DNA of 64,000 nucleotides from Phascolomyces articulosus (lineage: Eukaryota > Mucoromycota > Mucoromycetes > Mucorales > Lichtheimiaceae). Each line of letters begins with the position of its first letter. Within the stretch, counting starts at the first letter, position 1. Shown here piece by piece: positions 11,650-23,894 of this stretch. Position numbers and translations under genes: made by a program. Below the pieces are notes generated by a model. It was not told where the DNA came from, ran no database searches, and saw only the letters and a program-made list of their open reading frames with translations. Location of the stretch: assembly GCA_025677815.1 (NCBI GenBank), contig JAIXMP010000004.1:1364001-1428000 (forward strand). Direction: 5' to 3'.

Positions 11650-13870
11650 TTATGCAACCGCTGAGCTCTGTTTTGTATTCCTAATTACAGCTGCTTGGCC
11701 TCGGGCGGCTAATGTCGCACCTTCAAGAGCTTCTATGTGGTCTTTGACTTCAGTTATTAGATGTTCTTGTAGATGACTGTTTGTTAAAGTGTCGGTATAT
11801 TCGTTTATGATATCTTGAAATCATGCGATCAGATATTCTCTTTGGTTAAGGAAGTGAATATCGTGATTGAGTCTTTGTCGTATAACCATTCCCAAACAGC
11901 CGAGCAGCACATTACAAAGAATATTTCTTGAGTCTTATTCGATTGAAATTCAGGATTGTACTTTAAAGAACCTGGGTGACGCATTGTTAAAAACAAGGCA
12001 AGGTCATTTGGATTAGGTCCATGTTGCATGATAGACACATTCCCAATGTGTTGACATTATGGATCATCAAAGCTTGTTTATGGGAAAGATGGATTAATGA
12101 TAGCATTAAAATTGACGAATGATTGCGGTGAGTAAACGAGAGAGTTAAGCTTCTATTAGCTCTTTTGTATAATCTTATTTTTAGTGCATTTCAAAAAAGA
12201 AAAAAAAAACAAGCAAATACCAACTTCAGCGCGTTCCAAAAAAAAATAGCTTTTCAGGACCATCTTTCCATGCTGTCAGAAAGGCATCAATATCGAGCAG
12301 ACTAGAACCAAGATGTGACATTGATACTACCATAATCGGCCGAGTGATACTCAAGTAACGCGAAAGGTATGGGATTGATGAGACTGAAAAGTGTTTGGTC
12401 ATCAATGAATGTAAATCGGTAAACGTTGGAAAGATGTGTTATATCGGGTACTACGTGCCCATCTATTCCACCATTACTCTTATACCATCTGTTGTGTAAA
12501 TGAGCTCAGGTGTCAAGTATGTTGTGCTGCACTCAAAAATCATATATCTCTCTAACGCAGCGTGCATAAATATCACCAGCAGTCAAATACTCTATCGTAT
12601 ACAAATTTACAGGTAATCGTTATTTTTTTAGCCACTGTTTACATGTAAGATATGTATGCCCTTTTGTATTTAGTGTTTTAAAGTTTACCTCTTCCAACTG
12701 GTATATTGATATGTATATCGTAATGTCTTTGCATAATTACAACAACTGTTCCGCAACGACACCAAAAACCTCATGTCCTGTACGGTTTGTTTTAAAAGTT
12801 GAATCAACATGAAACTCTTCAATATCCTCCAATGCACAAATCAATGTAAATAAAGGCATAATGAACCCCAAAGCAGAATAGTTTTGACGGGCCTCTCTGG
12901 ATATCAGTTTAATTTATTTATTTTTAATAAGCTACTATGTAGTTCATGCACCTGTTCATTATACACCATCCGTCATGTATTACGTTTTAAAATGCGTATA
13001 CATTAAAGATCATGTCACCAGTTTAAAATTAACTTTACCTTTATGATACCTTGACCAATAACCTGATCCAAAAGCTTATCAGCGGATGTAAATTTGTTGT
13101 GATGAAGTCAATACTGGTGTTCAAAAGATTGATTCCATCAGTAATATACTTGTGATTGCATAAGACTGCCCAACACATTAGGAAGCATTCCCAATAGATC
13201 ACGATATGAATCTTGCGCAGTCATCCTGGTGCAGTTTTGTTGAATATATACACGTATATCCTCGTCACCATTGTTGTTAACCGAATCAGATGCTGCATGA
13301 TGTCCAATGAAATGCTCGATGCTAAGGTGAACATATTCAAAACACCTCTCAATCAAACCATTGATGAAACCACCGCACAAAGATACATCCATACATGTAC
13401 CAATTCGCTTTCGGTGGTCATCTAGAACTTGTCGTTGTGAATCATAATCTTGAGAGCTAGCGCAAATAAATGAGTTACCATACTTCGACCGAGTGTATTT
13501 CGTAAAATACTGGTAATAATGATATCCATCACGTTCTTCAACTCATGTGCAAATATGCGTCAACAGTTATTCATCATCCATTGCAGTCATATTTCCGTCA
13601 ATTCTGATATAAACATCAACTGAGTAATTGATCAAAGCACTGTCCCTGCCAATTACTGTATCTTCGTCGTCATCATAGCGCAAAGGAATCAACTCGATCG
13701 CTTCGTTTAATGTAATTAGCAATTCATTCGGAATCGCTTTGTCAACATCGCTGCATCTATTACGGCATGTAATACAAGTTTTGTAGAAATCGCGTTTACC
13801 ACAAAGCAATTCGATTGGACCGGTACAATTACAATCAGAGCAAAGTTTGGCGGTTTGGGTGTTAGTCGTG
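11650..13870 (-). mobile_element. Degenerate Mutator-like (MULE) transposase gene
   Basis: On the minus strand a series of broken frames lies in transposase order. 13860-13567 has a Cys-pair zinc-like N-terminal segment (CSDCN, then KTCITCRNRC). 13533-13138 has an aromatic/basic segment (YYQYFTKYTRSKYG, then CGGFINGLIERC and HLSIEHFIGHH) like the DNA-binding part of fungal MULE/FAR1-type proteins. 12905-12738 has the first catalytic region, ALEDIEEFHVDSTFKTNRTG, where HVDSTFKTN is the signature of the MULE DDE domain. 12038-11660 has C-terminal-like frames. Stops and frameshifts occur between and within these pieces, so it is dead. No terminal repeats or target duplication could be placed. 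The N-terminal end lies about 90 bp from the large inverted repeat. Confidence 0.6.
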
Positions 13871-13959
13871 CTAGCATAATGAAATTGAAAATCTAATATT
13901 TTTCATCTTCCGCTGATCATGTGTCCGGGAAAAATGAGAAACTACAAAGGTAGTCTGTA

Positions 13960-15898
13960 AAATTAATGCAAGAGGAATTTTTGCTGATTTAGCGAATCAA
14001 ATTGCGTCATTTAAAAATAGTTTTGCATTTGAATTCTATTCATCACGTTCTTCCGCAGATCATAGAACTTTGCTATTCCCTTCTTTACGTTAAAATATAC
14101 ACCTTTAACCTTCGTTGCTTTATGTCTTTCATTTTTTTTATCAAAAAATAAAATGAAATAAGAACGACAGGTTGCAAGTAAATGAGTACAATTTTATATT
14201 TATGCATAATCAATAGGAAAATATCAGCAATCAAAAAGATACATATATATAAGACATATATTTCTGTAATATGCAAAATTTATAACCAACCCAATGAAAA
14301 AAATTGTTTTTTTAAAAAGAAAGATACAATATGATGTAAAACGTTCGTACCAACAATTATTGATTCATTAAACAACATATATTTTTTTTTCTTTGGATAA
14401 TATACAAACAATTATTACTTTTTAATGCGTAACCCATATTCAATAATAGTTGATCGACAAAATAAACTTTTGATTGATGTACATTATGATATTTATTACA
14501 TGAATGAAAACAATGAATATTTTTTATGTAATTGTTTTACTGATTAAAAGAGAATGTTATATTTATTTCAATAGAATAACGTCTATATTATTTATTTTCT
14601 TTATATTATTAGGTTTTTCCCATGTTTATATAGACTAGGAATATCCATCATTAGTAGCATCATTATATCGTAGCAGCGTTTTTATTTATCTTTATTAAAA
14701 TAACAACACAAGTATAGAAATAAACTTAGCTTTTGCGACATTCTTAGCCGTAATCAACGTTTGTAAAATGATTACGTTTCCAAGAGTCACCACGAGGAGG
14801 TGATGTCGCGTCGACTCTCCCGGCCGTTTTGGTGCTGTCGGCCGTGTGGGCGCTGTCGTCTCGTTGATGCCGTTGCTATTTAATTGGTGCTGTCGGCCGT
14901 GTGGGTGCTGTCGTCTTGCTGACGATGCTGCGGTGCTGGCGTCCTTTTTTGCTGAATTGTCCGTCTGCTGAACCGTCCATTTTGTTCAAAAACCCATTTT
15001 TGTTCGCGTACATCCGTTTGCATTAACATTGATTTAATAACAAGATCTCATTAGTTTTATAAAGTTACATTGTTAAAAAATATGCACAACTTACCATTTC
15101 CGTTTGTGTAACGATGAAGAAGCAAATGAAAAAAATTTGGATCCGCGGAACAGGAGGTTCTTTTATAGCTTTTCAATTGAATATCCGAAAAGTGACTCTT
15201 TTATGGCGCAGCAGTGGTGAGTGGAATCAGCTATACCGTTATAATATGATGATATTATACAGTGAAAACTAGTCAAAATGAAAGAAGTAAATGTCAGAAA
15301 AGAAAGGAAAGAGTAGCAATAGACAATGCCACTGTTGTTATGGAAAAATGTTAGAGTTGTCTGACTGTACCTGAAATGTTTCGCATTTCTATAAAAAGTC
15401 AATGATCTGCACACTGTGGCGTTGATTTTTGACTAAACTAGTGTTAGTTTGGTTGGAATAACAATGAACTACTTTATTATATACGCCACACGTTCATTGC
15501 AATCTCATTGCTTAATTCATGTAAAAGTTTCAACAGGAGTAGTTGATTGTCTTGCAAAAATACAGGTGCCTGTTTTGTTTGTAAGCTTTATGTTTCTGTC
15601 TGGGGACGTATCTCTGAATACGCTTTTTTGTTGATTCATAGAGTAGGAGCTACTTGGGCAGAGATACAAAAAGATAATGAAATGATGCGATTGGATGACC
15701 AGAGATTATACAATATAACAGGATCCAATTAGATATTATAATAATTAGTAAACTACTGCTATCCATGATCCAAACAGACCTCTTGTTTCTTCACATACTC
15801 AAAGTAACAAATAGGGAAAATCAGAGATAACTTGGATGTTAGTATAAAGCTTGACACGGTAAGTATGGAGAGACACAGTTTTATTTTATTAACTTACA
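13960..15898. repeat. Left arm of a 1.94-kb inverted repeat
   Basis: Every position x checked here pairs with 37715 minus x in 21817-23755, with no offset over 1939 bp. All blocks compared base by base were identical (14281-14350, 14761-14880, 15841-15898). The match stops abruptly at both ends. The arm holds, in right-arm orientation, a short frame ending ADHRTLLFPSLR, AT-rich DNA, a GC-rich block near 14770-14960 with a repeated GGCCGACAGCACC motif, a TATAAAAG box, an AATAAA signal and two small frames of 61 and 83 codons. None is a recognised gene. It may be a transposon copy, a long terminal inverted repeat, or a duplicated genomic segment. Confidence 0.93.
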
Positions 15899-17576
15899 GT
15901 GATTATAGATACTCACTCTCTTATACCTGATATTTTCTCGTACATATAATATCTATACAACCAAGATACTTATTAAGAAAACGCGAAAGAATTCAAACCA
16001 ATGAAAATAATGTCAAAATTAAAATGAAACCAACTGAGCATAATGTACATTTTGAATGTAAAGATTGACTTTTGACACAATTCTCTCAAGTCGTTCATAC
16101 ATATTTACTCTTTTTATCTATATATAAAGTTGACGATTCTCAAGAAACGCGTGGCAAGGTGAGGAAGTTATAAGATGTTTCTATGATAAAATAAAAACAA
16201 AATGATTTTTTTTAAATAAGCACAAGAAGAAGGACCCAAACGTAACAATACATCGACTCAGAGGATACCAATTCAAAAAAAAATCGAAGGTCACTTGTAA
16301 TAACAGCTTCGATACAAGAAGGTTTCTATTTGCTGGATGATTCAGTTGGAAATCTTCCAATGGAATTATCAGACAGTGATATCTTGGATGAGCCACCATC
16401 ATCTGCCCCATCATCAGCAATTATACCATGCAGGGATCAAACTAGAGAGTACAAACCTATGTATATGTCCAATGCTGTTAAAACGGATGATCCTGAATCA
16501 AACTTTGAAGATATGCAATGAACAATAGCTATAGGCTGAGTTGAAATGGTATACAAACAATGAAAGTCTGACAAACAAAAGCGGACGGTTGTCACTTAGA
16601 TGATGGTGCATTGAGCAGTTCAGAAGTGGAGGAATTTTATCCAAGGAGGAGCTTACGGCTACAAAAAGGAAGTCAATGTTCCATCACTAACAGCACCACC
16701 TTCGACGGACTAAACAAGAAGTGATGGCAACAAAAAAAAAGCAATGGAAAATATATAAACAATGGAACAAAAGGAGACTGTTTCTGGTCAGATGATACAT
16801 TTTGATGGTAAGTGTATACTTATTTGATTGACTATTATTAAATAAAGTTACAAATAATAATATCCTATCGTCATTACATATATATAACGTGAATGTGATT
16901 CTAATAGTACGCATTTGGTTTTGTAATCATCACATATAATTATTTTATTGCATATAATAATTAATAGCCTTCTACCACTTGTTAAACTGCTTGTTTTTTT
17001 TTTTACTACAATAACTTCCTCTGAGGATATCCATACTTTAATTATTAATTTTTTTATTATACATTTTCTAGAAACTCATCAACTTACATTTACACTTGCT
17101 AAGAAATATAACTTCTTCATTCTGCGCCATAAATCAAAATTGCCATTTATAAAAATCTATCTTGTTGGTCGTTGTTCCCAAATCTTGGGTTTACTTACAA
17201 AGTGGCTCAGCATAACAGTTACGTAAAAAAATAAAACAATTGGCCATAAAGATGGAGTATATATTTTTTTCACATCCTCTATCTCTATCTCTTCATTCGA
17301 TATTTTCCATTTAACTCGTGGTCATCTGGTGCGTAGCAATAAATATTTGACGCAGTCCAATTCGAATTTGAAGTGATTATATAGAGAACATGAGAGACAA
17401 AGAAGTTTCAAATAACCTATCTTCTTTCTTTCATCTTGATTGTTTCTATTTCTTACCTACAGCCTATTGTACACACAACATTCCTTGGATAAATAGTATC
17501 CCTAACAACTATAGATTGCATTTTCTTTCTTTTACGTCCTATATAAATTCATTATCCTTTTGAGCATCTATTGAGT
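15899..17576. other. Loop of the inverted repeat, left part, with an ORF relic at 16306-16521
   Basis: Mostly AT-rich. A frame at 16306-16521 (+), opening at a possible acceptor (ATAACAG), encodes about 70 residues of balanced composition (NLPMELSDSDILDEPPSS) and ends in TGA. A second short frame near 16645-16710 ends VPSLTAPPSTD. They look like leftovers of one gene, but the family is not recognised. TATA-like and pyrimidine-rich DNA at 17460-17570 precedes the membrane-protein gene. Confidence 0.4.
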
Positions 17577-18301
17577 ATGTTAGACGCAGGCCTTATTGCA
17601 ATGATTGTTATAATGTCCATCATAGGAGTGGTTTCCTTGCCTTATATTATTGAAGAAATAATATTGCCACTTATTTGTAAGTATAATTCCTGTTTTTGTC
17701 AACATAAAAAAGAATATAGAAATATAAAATTCACTCTCCTCTTTCTCTCTTCCCACTTTCTTCCTTTGTAAAATACTTTAATATTGTAGTTTATATTTCA
17801 TGTAAAATCCGACTGTTTGATTGTATATACTATTTTACACCGAAAGAATTTAAGAGTATTCCAGAAAAGACATTTCGTGATTATAAGTGGGAAATACATT
17901 ATATAGAGGATGTTAAAAAACCCTTTCTATGTGATCCTTGCAATAGTTCTGTATGTTTATATCAAATCCATCGTTTTTTAAGTCGCGTTTTCATGGATCC
18001 ACTCAAACGTCTCATTGGTTTCTTTTTCTGTTGTGGATGTGGTCTATTGAAACAAAAAAACCAACTAAATGGTAATGATGAATATATTCTTCCAGTCCAT
18101 CAATCATCTGCTCAAAAACAAGTCGAATCGTTGGTAAATGAAGAAGAAGAAAAAAGTAGACCGTCCTCAGTAGGAAACAGCAAGGATTCACAAGAGAATA
18201 AAAGTAGTATTTGTCCACCTTCACCAGCCATATTGACATCTCCACCACGCACGCCTCCCATGTCAACAACAACAAAAAATAATAGTACTAATGATCATTG
18301 A
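17577..18301 (+). CDS. Hypothetical hydrophobic Cys-rich protein inside the palindrome loop
   Basis: Two exons, 17577-17676 and 17790-18301, join in frame (GTAAGT...TTGTAG) into about 203 aa starting MLDAGLIAMIVIM. Residues 4-33 form a strong membrane helix or signal anchor (IAMIVIMSIIGVVSLPYII). A Cys-containing middle follows (YISCKIRLFDCIYYF, FLCDPCNSSVC), and then a second hydrophobic Cys cluster (LIGFFFCCGCGLL) near residue 120. The last 80 residues are hydrophilic, Ser/Pro/Thr/Asn-rich and probably disordered. I do not recognise a family; the Cys cluster might be palmitoylated. It is the only intact-looking gene between the two repeat arms. Its codon usage is AT-biased like its neighbours, so there is no sign of recent foreign origin. 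Confidence 0.6.
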
Positions 18302-21120
18302 AGAACATGATTTATGTAAGCTTCACTGACAGTAACAAGATGTAAAAGACAATAATGTATAATTATATTAATAATTAAATAAATCCATGATTCATCATGT
18401 TTTGCGTTATCTATTCTATCCCACATGAATAATATGATCAATAAAATCAATATACAACTGTGGAATATATGTAACACTATATAATTAAACGGTTTATTCA
18501 TTCAGAAATATGAGCTACTACGTACAATAATTTGCCATTTTTTTTAGGCTTTGTTAATGAATTTTTTCGTTCATTAGTAAAATTCTTGGAAGGTCGGTAT
18601 AGCTTTTGCTGGATAGGCGTAATTTTCGCAATTTCCCATTATCCAGCATAATAGCCAGGAACTCACTCAAAAAAAATATGAAAAAAAAGTTTGTATATAC
18701 GATAAAGGTTTACTATAACAACAACTATATTCTCTTCATATTAATATACTTACCAAAGTGCTTGTGAGAATGACGAATATAACCTTTACAATGTTTGGCA
18801 GTGTGGCGTAATACTAGATTCGTCTCTAAAGCTGGATCAAAAAAAAAAAATCATGCAGGAAAGAAATCACTCCTTCCAATTTACTGGAAATCAAAATTAC
18901 TACTAACTTATACTTGCCACTATCATCATGGAACAAGGGGGAAAAAGGGATGGACTCGTTCCGTTTTTTCTCTCATTCCTTCCTATTCCGAGGTTTTCTC
19001 TCTACATTATTGTTATCTTTTGGCATTTCAACCATGCTTCACTTATATTAAAATATAGGATATTTTCATACACCTCGGCAATGTTAATAAAAATAATATA
19101 AAGATAATGATGACGATGACGCCAAGCAGATGTTGTTATAGCATCGCAAGAAGTATTAAAAATGGAAGTAATAATGACACTTACTTTTAGGTTAATATAA
19201 TAGTTCAAGAAGTATGAAAAAGGAAAAGGGTTACATCAAGGAATGTTAGCTACGACAACTTCATTTTTAGGTAGCTATTAAAACAATACCGAGACACACG
19301 GGAAATCATATAAGCGAAAAGTGGCAAGACAGACAGCAAAAGCAAATTTTAAAGGCTTTTTCATACTCCTTACATGAATAATAATAAAAAAAAGGTGAAG
19401 TATAAGATTTCTTTTACTGTTTGTGAATAAAATAACTCAACTATACAATCTGTCACATATGACGCGAATCGCGTTCCTGCACAATTGTCAATATGTAACT
19501 GAAGTAATAAAAACTATATTTGATAAGATTATTCTATATCGCAATTCGACTAAAAAAATATATAATGCTATTTCTAAATGTTCACTCTTCCACATATGTT
19601 TATTCATTTCATTCAGAGATTCTAGAAACTTATAAAAACAGACATTATTTGGGTGTATCAAACCTTTTTTATTCATCTACATTAACTAAATTATATTTTT
19701 GTCTTTATATTTATCCTTATATTTATTCTTTTCAACTTTAATTATGGTAGGACTCAGAATGGACAAATACACGTATGATGCAATTTTTTTAGCTTGATTT
19801 ATTTCTGAAGATGGTAATGGGGTTTCTTTTTTATAACTATGAGTATATAATCCTCAGAATAATCACCAACAGTAATCTACATAATCCGTTTCAATCTCCA
19901 CCATTTATCTGATCGCGACTATTTTCTTTACAACCTATAGGCAATGGGTTCTTACCGTATTTTTAGACACATACACAATTAAAATTCTATCCATCCCAAT
20001 CATATTATCCGTTCCCTTTGAAAAAGGAAGAAATTGTGTCAATATAAATTTTCAATAAAGAGGAAAACGATAATACATACAGTCAAGAGAATCAATGCAT
20101 TTTTGATCCTGTTCTAAAAACATTTCTTCAAATACCATCACTGTCGCTACCATCAAGTAGCGTCACAATTGGTATCATCAAGTAGTGAAGACCGTGCTGA
20201 AAAAGATATGTAATCGTTTCGTTATAGTAATTGCCAATCACTTTATTTGGCTTGATTTTTAATAGAATGATGTCTTATTAGTGCTGCCTCCGTATAATAT
20301 GAAATTTAGGTGCAATTTTTTTTTGATGCTCTTGAATATTTTTTTATGCAAAAAGTATGAACACGATTTTCGAGAACATGAACTAAATTTAGATTGTATG
20401 AGCAAGTTAATGGCCAGTGGATCGCCAAGTTTGTCATTAGCCTTGCTCCACTGAATTAAATGCTATCTTTGTTGGTATCATTTTGAGAGTGGGAATGGAG
20501 AGCCATTGTCAAAGTAAAAAGGAGAGAGAATCAAGATTATTATTTGTATGTAGTGCTGTTATAGTTTTTCTTCTTTCTAACTCATGTTTTTTCTATCGAA
20601 ACGCCATTGATGCACCAAGGCCAAAAAAAAAAAAATCACAATGAAATAGAGTTGTATACACACAAAAAAAAATGTTTTGGAAAGCTTTTAGTATTTTGTT
20701 ATATACTTGTCAACTTGACAATTTAATAACTAAACCATTCTATCTTTGTCATGGTCTTGTCGTGTCTTTTTATTGTTGTCATGTCATTGAATCTCTGTCG
20801 AATCTTGAATCCATGTCGTTTTGTTGGATCCATATCATATTATTGTTGTGCCCTTGAAGAATCGTTACCATGCTTGCTTGCTTACAACTCCCCCCAGTCT
20901 TCCTTTCGTCATCCCGTTGCTAAAGAATCCAAATCATTGATAGGAACCAAATATTGAAATGATAAAGAAAAGCGCATTTGGAAGTAAAATCTTGGTTCTA
21001 CAACTCAGTCTGACCTATGACTACGGCTATTTTTTATAAACATCGTTCTAGCAAACTCTAGCACAGATGCAGACCTTGAAGAGGCCTAATAAAAGAGAGT
21101 GAATTCAAAAAGAAGACCGC
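18302..21120. other. Loop of the inverted repeat, gene-free part
   Basis: 2.8 kb of AT-rich DNA with many stops in all frames. There is a small perfect inverted repeat GCTGGATA/TATCCAGC near 18608-18653. No gene, tRNA or rRNA is recognised. Confidence 0.5.
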
Positions 21121-21312
21121 ACGAACTCGGCACAACCACGTCTCGCCTCATAGTGGGTGGCTATGTAATTCCAAGGCGCACTCGTAGTATCAAAGGCCGA
21201 AGGCAACTTGGCTTCCCCCAACCTCAAGTTCTACCCCGCTTTAGCCCTAAGACACCCCTACAATAGCAACATCGTCCAGCTCAACACCAAAAAGAAAAAT
21301 TTATGAAAACCT
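21121..21312 (+). pseudogene. GC-rich coding relic of unknown origin
   Basis: A short stretch is clearly GC-richer than its surroundings. It carries a 45-codon frame (about 21164-21305) with C/G-ending codons, unlike the AT-ending codons of all neighbouring genes. Part reads FYPALALRHPYNSNIVQL. The frame lacks an ATG and begins after a stop. The family is unknown. It could be a fragment of a transposon or of transferred DNA. Confidence 0.35.
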
Positions 21313-21459
21313 AAAAAGAAAATTCCCTTTTAATGACAGGATTTCAAAAGCACGGTGGTATTTTTTTTTGTACACCTATCAATATAGAAATAGAAAACAA
21401 AGTTAATTAAAAAAATCAACACAAAAAAATGAGGTTTAGGGCGGCTCTTTTATAAGAAA

Positions 21460-21716
21460 GAAAACAAGTTAATGAACAAGGAAAGATAAAAGAACTTTAC
21501 CATAGTAGAATTCGCCATAATGCACGAAAGAAAAGTGAAAGGTTGTAAAAAAAAGAAAAAGAAAGATATTATATCAGTAATTGGTTATTTTCGAACAAAA
21601 TCTTATTATATTATATTAATGAAAACAAGTCAATGACAAGAGAAAAAAAAATTGATACTTAGCATGTTGAACTCGTCGTTGTGCAGGAGAAGGAAAGAAA
21701 GAGGGCACGGTTTCCA
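21460..21716. repeat. Two degenerate tandem units of about 160 bp
   Basis: Units starting at about 21460 and 21621 both begin GAAAACAAGT(T/C)AATGA and continue with related sequence to a GTGAAAGG/GAGGGCACGG end, 161 bp apart. They are separated by an AT-rich stretch. Similarity is partial and there is no clear coding content. They lie immediately before the right arm. Confidence 0.4.
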
Positions 21717-21816
21717 TCAATAGCATATTATAAAATGATTGGTGAGATTCTATTGGCTGTTGTATCTAATTTTTTTTTTATGATGCCAAGTTCCTCTATT
21801 GTGGAGGAATTATACA

Positions 21817-23755
21817 TGTAAGTTAATAAAATAAAACTGTGTCTCTCCATACTTACCGTGTCAAGCTTTATACTAACATCCAAGTTATCTCTGATTTTCC
21901 CTATTTGTTACTTTGAGTATGTGAAGAAACAAGAGGTCTGTTTGGATCATGGATAGCAGTAGTTTACTAATTATTATAATATCTAATTGGATCCTGTTAT
22001 ATTGTATAATCTCTGGTCATCCAATCGCATCATTTCATTATCTTTTTGTATCTCTGCCCAAGTAGCTCCTACTCTATGAATCAACAAAAAAGCGTATTCA
22101 GAGATACGTCCCCAGACAGAAACATAAAGCTTACAAACAAAACAGGCACCTGTATTTTTGCAAGACAATCAACTACTCCTGTTGAAACTTTTACATGAAT
22201 TAAGCAATGAGATTGCAATGAACGTGTGGCGTATATAATAAAGTAGTTCATTGTTATTCCAACCAAACTAACACTAGTTTAGTCAAAAATCAACGCCACA
22301 GTGTGCAGATCATTGACTTTTTATAGAAATGCGAAACATTTCAGGTACAGTCAGACAACTCTAACATTTTTCCATAACAACAGTGGCATTGTCTATTGCT
22401 ACTCTTTCCTTTCTTTTCTGACATTTACTTCTTTCATTTTGACTAGTTTTCACTGTATAATATCATCATATTATAACGGTATAGCTGATTCCACTCACCA
22501 CTGCTGCGCCATAAAAGAGTCACTTTTCGGATATTCAATTGAAAAGCTATAAAAGAACCTCCTGTTCCGCGGATCCAAATTTTTTTCATTTGCTTCTTCA
22601 TCGTTACACAAACGGAAATGGTAAGTTGTGCATATTTTTTAACAATGTAACTTTATAAAACTAATGAGATCTTGTTATTAAATCAATGTTAATGCAAACG
22701 GATGTACGCGAACAAAAATGGGTTTTTGAACAAAATGGACGGTTCAGCAGACGGACAATTCAGCAAAAAAGGACGCCAGCACCGCAGCATCGTCAGCAAG
22801 ACGACAGCACCCACACGGCCGACAGCACCAATTAAATAGCAACGGCATCAACGAGACGACAGCGCCCACACGGCCGACAGCACCAAAACGGCCGGGAGAG
22901 TCGACGCGACATCACCTCCTCGTGGTGACTCTTGGAAACGTAATCATTTTACAAACGTTGATTACGGCTAAGAATGTCGCAAAAGCTAAGTTTATTTCTA
23001 TACTTGTGTTGTTATTTTAATAAAGATAAATAAAAACGCTGCTACGATATAATGATGCTACTAATGATGGATATTCCTAGTCTATATAAACATGGGAAAA
23101 ACCTAATAATATAAAGAAAATAAATAATATAGACGTTATTCTATTGAAATAAATATAACATTCTCTTTTAATCAGTAAAACAATTACATAAAAAATATTC
23201 ATTGTTTTCATTCATGTAATAAATATCATAATGTACATCAATCAAAAGTTTATTTTGTCGATCAACTATTATTGAATATGGGTTACGCATTAAAAAGTAA
23301 TAATTGTTTGTATATTATCCAAAGAAAAAAAAATATATGTTGTTTAATGAATCAATAATTGTTGGTACGAACGTTTTACATCATATTGTATCTTTCTTTT
23401 TAAAAAAACAATTTTTTTCATTGGGTTGGTTATAAATTTTGCATATTACAGAAATATATGTCTTATATATATGTATCTTTTTGATTGCTGATATTTTCCT
23501 ATTGATTATGCATAAATATAAAATTGTACTCATTTACTTGCAACCTGTCGTTCTTATTTCATTTTATTTTTTGATAAAAAAAATGAAAGACATAAAGCAA
23601 CGAAGGTTAAAGGTGTATATTTTAACGTAAAGAAGGGAATAGCAAAGTTCTATGATCTGCGGAAGAACGTGATGAATAGAATTCAAATGCAAAACTATTT
23701 TTAAATGACGCAATTTGATTCGCTAAATCAGCAAAAATTCCTCTTGCATTAATTT
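21817..23755. repeat. Right arm of the 1.94-kb inverted repeat
   Basis: Reverse complement of 13960-15898 without indels. In this orientation a TATAAAAG box (about 22547) lies upstream of an ATG followed at once by a GTAAGT donor (22618). A GC-rich block at 22740-22930 encodes a small basic frame (MDGSADGQFSKKGRQ...), and an AATAAA signal is near 23018. This resembles a promoter, first exon and polyadenylation unit, but no known gene. The arm ends TTGCATTAATTT, and no duplicated target sequence flanks it. Confidence 0.93.
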
Positions 23756-23894
23756 CTAATGTTTTGGCGAAATTGATAGGATTTGCCCGCAAACAATCGG
23801 GGCTTAAGAAGCCCTCAGAATGGCTGTATGCTCTGAGCAATGAATCCTTTCTGATTATTATTATATAAAATATAAATATTACTATTCGCTTCAC
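23622..23894 (-). pseudogene. 90-codon frame crossing the outer edge of the right arm
   Basis: This minus-strand frame begins in unique DNA (SEGFLSPDCLRANPINFAKT), crosses the repeat boundary at 23755 without a break, and ends inside the arm (ADHRTLLFPSLR). On the left side the same C-terminal frame enters from different flanking DNA and reaches a stop within a few codons. The right-hand flank therefore looks like the original context, and the left arm like the truncated copy. No family is recognised. It has no obvious start or promoter and may be the remnant of a longer gene. Confidence 0.4.

Noticed and set aside
13960..23755. Arms read as inverted solo LTRs or as classical transposon termini
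   Set aside because: One end of each arm begins TGTAAG, but the other end has no matching CTTACA, and no target-site duplication flanks either arm or the whole.
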